64,000 bases of DNA from Caldithrix sp964532875 (GTDB lineage Bacteria > Calditrichota > Calditrichia > Calditrichales > Calditrichaceae): the NCBI GenBank assembly GCA_964532875.1, contig CAZHIZ010000001.1, positions 1-64,000 of the forward strand, read 5' to 3'. The notes under the pieces are model-generated. The model was not told where the DNA came from. It saw only the letters and a program-made list of their open reading frames with translations, and ran no database searches. Every line of letters starts with the position of its first letter. Position 1 is the stretch's first letter. A program made the translations under genes and the position numbers. Shown piece by piece: positions 60,009 through 64,000 of the stretch.

Positions 60009-60091
60009 AGCTTTTATTAAATTGTAAAGCATTTGCGGATTTTAAAATGGTGTCGTTTCGTCAAAGAATTAACAGGAAAGGATTTTAGTGC

Positions 60092-61468
60092 ATGACCCGA
60101 ACAACAGTGGATTTGGAAAAGATTGCGCAAGGTAAAACGATTGAATTCATCGATTTGAAAGTTTGTGACCTGCAAGGACGCTTACACCATTTGTCGTTGC
60201 CCTATTCCGAAAAAACCATGCAAATTTTAATGCAAGACGGAGTCGGGTTCGACGGTTCCAGTTACGGATTTAAACGCGTGGAAAACAGCGATATGATCAT
60301 GAAACCCGATTTAGAGACCTGCATGATCGATCCCTTCCGGCAGGCCGTAACGCTGAGTTGTTTTACCAGAATATTCAATACCGATGCCCATAATACACCC
60401 TATCGCTACGATCTGCGCAACATGGCCCAACGCGCCGAACAGTTGCTGCAAAAATACGGCATTGCCCACGCCTCCATGTGGGGGCCGGAATTTGAATTCT
60501 ATATTATGAAAAATGTGGAATTCAAAACGGCGGCTCATCATGCTTACATTAAGATCGATTGCGAAGAGGATTTTAGCGCCAACGGGTATCACATTGCCAA
60601 TCCTTCGGATTTGTACGACGATTTCAGGGACGAAGCTTCCCGTTTATTGCTAAAAGCCGGCATTCCGGTAAAATATCATCATCACGAGGTGGGCAATTGC
60701 GGGCAGCAGGAAATCGAAACCTTTTTTAATCCTTTGCTTAAAACTTCGGACAATATTTTGCTTACCAAATACATCCTGCACAATTTAGCGGCGGAAAAGG
60801 AACTGCGTGTTACGTTTATGCCCAAGCCCATTTACAAACAGGCCGGATCCGGCATGCACGTGCACACCTTTTTGGTAGATGAAAACGGAAAGAATCGTTT
60901 TTATGCCCGGGAAGGGTATGCGCATCTCAATCAAACCGCTTTGTATTACATCGGCGGTGTGCTCAAACACGCACCGGCTTTAAGTGCGCTCACCAATCCC
61001 ACTACCAATTCCTACAAACGTTTGGTGCCGGGGGTCGAAGCACCCACAGCCATCAACTTCGGCCAGGCCAATCGCGCTAGTTGCGTGCGCATTCCGCGTT
61101 ACGTCAAGGATCCCCAGCAGACGCGCTTCGAATACCGCCCGCCGGATGCTATGGCCAATCCTTACCTGGCTTTGACGGCCATTCTGTTAGCCGGAATCGA
61201 CGGGGTCATCAACAAAATCGATCCGATTAAAGAGGGTTTCGGCCCGTACGAAGCGGATGACTATAATCCCAAAATCGAAATGCACTACTTGCCCTTCAGT
61301 TTAAACGCCGCTCTGGAAGCTCTGGAAAAAGATTACCAGTTCCTGTTGCGCGACGGGATTTTCGATATCGAACTTATTGAACACTGGATTAAAGTGAAAA
61401 ACGATGAATTCAATCGGGTTTCCAACTGGCCCAATCCGGTGGAATATCGTCTGTATTTTGATATGTAA
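60092..61468 (+). CDS. glnA: glutamine synthetase type I
   Basis: 458 residues. 'GVGFDGSSYGFKRVENSDM' near 50-68, the metal-ligand segment 'WGPEFEFYI' near 130, 'VKYHHHEVGNCGQQEIE' near 191, 'GSGMHVHTF' near 252 and 'PRYVKDPQQTRFEYRPPDA' near 332 are the GS blocks. It makes glutamine from glutamate, ammonia and ATP. The NLYDLP adenylylation loop of Escherichia coli is replaced by 'GPYEADDYNP', so regulation by adenylylation is doubtful. AGGAAAGGA precedes the ATG. A strong terminator follows, so it is a single-gene unit. Confidence 0.95.
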   Translation: MTRTTVDLEKIAQGKTIEFIDLKVCDLQGRLHHLSLPYSEKTMQILMQDGVGFDGSSYGFKRVENSDMIMKPDLETCMIDPFRQAVTLSCFTRIFNTDAHNTPYRYDLRNMAQRAEQLLQKYGIAHASMWGPEFEFYIMKNVEFKTAAHHAYIKIDCEEDFSANGYHIANPSDLYDDFRDEASRLLLKAGIPVKYHHHEVGNCGQQEIETFFNPLLKTSDNILLTKYILHNLAAEKELRVTFMPKPIYKQAGSGMHVHTFLVDENGKNRFYAREGYAHLNQTALYYIGGVLKHAPALSALTNPTTNSYKRLVPGVEAPTAINFGQANRASCVRIPRYVKDPQQTRFEYRPPDAMANPYLALTAILLAGIDGVINKIDPIKEGFGPYEADDYNPKIEMHYLPFSLNAALEALEKDYQFLLRDGIFDIELIEHWIKVKNDEFNRVSNWPNPVEYRLYFDM

Positions 61469-61497
61469 TTTCAGCCTGAAAAAATTTAATCTGTCGG

Positions 61498-61533
61498 ATC
61501 AGGCACAATGCCGCGCGGTTGTGCCTGATTTTA
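61498..61533 (+). terminator. terminator of glnA
   Basis: ATCAGGCACAA (61498-61508) and TTGTGCCTGAT (61519-61529) form an 11-bp perfect stem followed by TTTATT. Confidence 0.9.
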
Positions 61534-61571
61534 TTCCTTAAAAATAAGCCGTCAACTTTCTCATTTTTCTT

Positions 61572-61600
61572 TTGACATAATTAATCTTTTTTATTAAAAT
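61572..61600 (+). promoter_or_regulatory. consensus promoter of the FG-GAP gene
   Basis: TTGACA (61572-61577), 17 bases, TAAAAT (61595-61600). The start near 61607 leaves an unusually long AT-rich leader of about 180 bases before the ATG at 61788. That leader (61607-61787) shows no strong hairpin or gene, apart from the excellent AAAGGAGGTG ribosome site. Confidence 0.75.
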
Positions 61601-61787
61601 ACAAATAAGCGAATAAAATAGAATTTTAAATATGTTTTATTTAATTCCAAAATCTACTACAAGTGCTTTTTTCCTGTTCCGATTGCATGTTTACGGAAAT
61701 AAATACAAAAAATAAAATAGAAAACAGAATTTTTAATAGTTCATTACAATTCATAGTACTATTTTTTCATCAATTAAAGGAGGTGTT

Positions 61788-63491
61788 ATGAGGGGTTTAT
61801 TTACTATCCTAACTATCTTGTTTTTTACTTTCTGTCTGACGGCTTCGTTGCAGGCGCAGGATCCGGATTACGTGGCCGACGGGTACAGCAAAGTATTGAC
61901 GATCAACAAGTTCGAGAATGCCACGCATTGGCCGATTGTAGCTGACGAAGTTCATGCCGGATTCGATTTGGACAAAGACGGCAATCAGGAATTTATCGTT
62001 TTGGCCGACAATTCCGATCCCAACGGCCCGACCGGTGCCGGTTGGGAAGATGGACACTCTATTTTCGTCTATGAATGGAATCCCACCAGCAGTCAGTATG
62101 AACTCATGTGGTCATGGGCCGACACGTCATTAAAGACGGGCGGTGCCAGTTTCCCCACGATGGCCGTAACCGATTTGGATGGTGACGGTAACCAGGAAAT
62201 CACACTGGGTATGCCCAGTGGTTCCGGATGGCCTGCACCCGATGTAAGCCCGACGGTTTTCTATGTCTTCGAATTTGGAGATGAAGGTTTGCCCACCGAG
62301 CCTACTGCCACCTGGACGGCAGAAACTGGGCCCGGTTCCAATACGCGTCCTTCGGCCATGGCAGCTGCCGATATTGACGGTGACGGACAGGAAGAAGTGG
62401 CCGTAGCTTTTCGTAAATTCAGCGATGCCGGTACGAACGACGCTTTAATGATCTTCTCGCTGGATGGGGAGTTCATGGGCGATTTTACCCAGTTCAAGAT
62501 CGAGATGATCGACACGACCGGTGACTGGGGCAGTGTGTATGCTGCTGACATTACGGACTTGGACAATGACGGCAATTTGGAAGCCTATTTTTCCACGGAT
62601 TACCACACCATTTATGAAGCGACCGGCCCCGATTCTTACAAATTGTATTACGAAGAAAAACCCAAATACGGTCCCTGGACGATTCAGGCCACGGCTCAAT
62701 GGGATATTGATGGCGACGGTACCAATGAACTTGTTTTCGGAAAAACAAACGGTTCGTTGTGCATTTTGCACGGAATCAAAGATTTGGCCAACATCGACTC
62801 CACCAACGAAGCATTAATCAAGGAAGTGGAACCCGGTGGTTGCCGCGGGTTAACCGTTGGCGATTATGACGGTGACGGCAAGACCGATATTTTTATGGGC
62901 GGCAATTATGCGGGTAGTGTATGGCGCATCAAATACAAAGGTGGCGATATTACCGATTCCTCCAGCTATTCGTTTGAAAAGGTCTTCCAGGACACTACAC
63001 CCAGCGGCGGTGCACGTGTTTATTCGGTTTCATTTCCCGGTGACTATCTTTCCACCAAAGAAGGCGGCAGCAAGGTTAACGACATGAATAAAAACGGTCA
63101 GCCGGAATTGTTGATTGCCTACGAAGACGGCGATTCTCTGCAAAATTGGATTGTCATGCTCGAAGGTAACGGCGTAACGGGTATTGAATTGAATCCTGGT
63201 GAACAGGTTTTGAATACCTACACCTTGAATCAAAATTATCCCAACCCGTTCAACCCCACGACGGCCATTTCTTTTACCATTCCCAAGGCCCAACATATTT
63301 CTCTGAAGATTTACAACATGCTCGGTCAGGAAGTGAAGACCTTGGTTGATGACGATTTGAATCCCGGAAGCTATTCCAAAGTTTGGGACGGCACCAATAA
63401 TATGGGACAGAATGTGCCCAGCGGGGTTTATGTGTATACCTTGCAAGCCGGTCAGCATAAACTGAGTAAAAAGATGACGCTGATACGCTAA
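61788..63491 (+). CDS. secreted FG-GAP/VCBS beta-propeller protein with sorting domain
   Basis: 567 residues. A signal peptide ends near 'LQAQ' at 24. Seven aspartate-rich repeats of integrin-alpha type follow: 'DLDKDGNQEFIVL', 'DLDGDGNQEITLG', 'DIDGDGQEEVAVA', 'DLDNDGNLEAYF', 'DIDGDGTNELVFG', 'DYDGDGKTDIFMG' and 'DMNKNGQPELLIA', each a predicted Ca2+ loop, together a propeller. The C-terminal domain ('QNYPNPFNPTTAISFTIP', 'LKIYNMLGQEVKTL', 'KKMTLIR') is the sorting signal. The consensus promoter and perfect ribosome site suggest strong expression. A surface structural or binding role is likely. Confidence 0.85.
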   Translation: MRGLFTILTILFFTFCLTASLQAQDPDYVADGYSKVLTINKFENATHWPIVADEVHAGFDLDKDGNQEFIVLADNSDPNGPTGAGWEDGHSIFVYEWNPTSSQYELMWSWADTSLKTGGASFPTMAVTDLDGDGNQEITLGMPSGSGWPAPDVSPTVFYVFEFGDEGLPTEPTATWTAETGPGSNTRPSAMAAADIDGDGQEEVAVAFRKFSDAGTNDALMIFSLDGEFMGDFTQFKIEMIDTTGDWGSVYAADITDLDNDGNLEAYFSTDYHTIYEATGPDSYKLYYEEKPKYGPWTIQATAQWDIDGDGTNELVFGKTNGSLCILHGIKDLANIDSTNEALIKEVEPGGCRGLTVGDYDGDGKTDIFMGGNYAGSVWRIKYKGGDITDSSSYSFEKVFQDTTPSGGARVYSVSFPGDYLSTKEGGSKVNDMNKNGQPELLIAYEDGDSLQNWIVMLEGNGVTGIELNPGEQVLNTYTLNQNYPNPFNPTTAISFTIPKAQHISLKIYNMLGQEVKTLVDDDLNPGSYSKVWDGTNNMGQNVPSGVYVYTLQAGQHKLSKKMTLIR

Positions 63492-63506
63492 GCGTAACTC
63501 TGGAGA

Positions 63507-63536
63507 AAAAAGGGAGATTTTTTCTCCCTTTTTTTT
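63507..63536 (+). terminator. terminator of FG-GAP gene
   Basis: AAAAAGGGAGA pairs with TCTCCCTTTTT, and a run of eight T ends the element. Confidence 0.85.
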
Positions 63537-63604
63537 GTGCTTGGTGTTTTTTTGTTTAACATATTCCTCTGCCAAAATTTGAGGTGTGTTAGGAGGTAAT
63601 TTTA

Positions 63605-64000
63605 ATGAATAACAAATTAATGCTCTTCATCTTTATTCTATCTTTTTTATTGAGTAGTGCCTTTGCCGCCACAACGGGTAAAATTGTAGGGCGGGTAACG
63701 GATGCAGCTACCGGCGAACCTCTGGCGGCAGCGAACATCGTTATTAAAGGCATGCCCCTGGGTGCAGCTACCGATCTGGACGGTTATTATGTGATATTAA
63801 ATGTTCCTCCCGGGGTTTACACCTTGCAAGCCATTTATGTGGGCTACTCGGTGAGCGAAGTAAAAAATGTGGAAGTGAAAGTCGGATTAACCACTACCAT
63901 CAATTTTAAATTAAAAGAAGCCAGTTATGAAGGCGAAACCATTGTAACGGTTGCGGAACGCCCTTTAATTCAAAAAGACGCTACGGCTACGGCGGCCGTA
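63605..64000 (+). CDS. TonB-dependent receptor, N-terminal part (runs off the window)
   Basis: 132 codons visible, open at the window end. AGGAGGT (63591-63597) lies 7 bases before the ATG. A signal peptide ends 'SSAFAA' near 21. It is followed by a CarboxypepD_reg-like domain: 'GKIVGRVTDAATGEPLAAAN', 'ATDLDGYYVILNVPPGVY', 'LKEASYEGETIVTVAERP'. The same order of residues occurs in the receptor at 38121, so a plug and barrel are expected beyond the window. Confidence 0.85.
   Translation, partial: MNNKLMLFIFILSFLLSSAFAATTGKIVGRVTDAATGEPLAAANIVIKGMPLGAATDLDGYYVILNVPPGVYTLQAIYVGYSVSEVKNVEVKVGLTTTINFKLKEASYEGETIVTVAERPLIQKDATATAAV

Noticed and set aside
1..64000. CRISPR arrays, rRNA genes, phage genes
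   Set aside because: No regularly spaced short repeats, no rRNA sequence and no phage structural or integrase genes were seen.

Overview
The window is a stretch of chromosome from a diderm, rod-type bacterium of the FCB side of the tree. It is most like Calditrichota (Caldithrix-type), but this is an inference from gene content, not a measured placement. Supporting signs are a complete division and wall (dcw) cluster with a meso-DAP type MurE, TonB-dependent receptors, a PorV/PorQ-like barrel, many lipoproteins, and five secreted-protein ends carrying the N-[YF]-P-N-P-F-N type sorting domain used by type IX-like secretion. Shine-Dalgarno sequences and sigma70-like promoters with an exact 17-base spacer recur, which is unlike classical Bacteroidota promoters.

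Region 1 (1-16.3 kb): mraZ-rsmH-ftsL-ftsI-murE-murF-mraY-murD-ftsW-murG-murC-ftsQ-ftsA-ftsZ, all on + and mostly overlapping or closely spaced. An extended -10 promoter and four 10-base repeats (a likely MraZ operator) precede it. A 100-N scaffold gap removes the end of murG and the start of murC. A small MerR-like protein follows ftsZ.

Region 2 (17-21.3 kb): a trans-sulfuration PLP enzyme, tRNA-Thr(CGT), a DUF971 protein, peptidase T and a CpoB/YbgF-like lipoprotein.

Region 3 (21.7-35.8 kb): a surface polysaccharide locus. It has a winged-helix/nucleotidyltransferase-like regulator, two GT4 glycosyltransferases, a WecB-like epimerase, a teichoic-acid-like pair (CDP-glycerol glycerophosphotransferase and TagD), an AsnB amidotransferase, a Wzx flippase and a DegT aminotransferase. 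From about 24.5 kb it is visibly more AT-rich than the flanks. Inside it lie three tandem lipoprotein genes sharing one N-terminal module but ending in different folds. Two of them are a nearly perfect 1100-bp tandem duplication.

Region 4 (35.8-45.9 kb): a CheY-like protein, glycyl-tRNA synthetase, then a TonB receptor, a large secreted protein and a PorV-like protein. Between receptor and secreted protein sits a REP-associated tyrosine transposase flanked by 34-base inverted repeats. The right repeat now encodes part of the secreted protein's signal peptide.

Region 5 (46-54.3 kb): a tightly packed set that looks like a peptide-use operon: OPT transporter, small membrane protein, XRE regulator, M20 peptidase, an N-formylglutamate-hydrolase-like/SUMF1 fusion lipoprotein and a secreted C10 (streptopain) protease.

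Region 6 (54.3-64 kb): secreted proteins with sorting domains, two of which share a 'VDDD' module that is permuted in one of them; a frameshifted remnant of another; glutamine synthetase; an FG-GAP propeller protein; and the start of a second TonB receptor running off the window.
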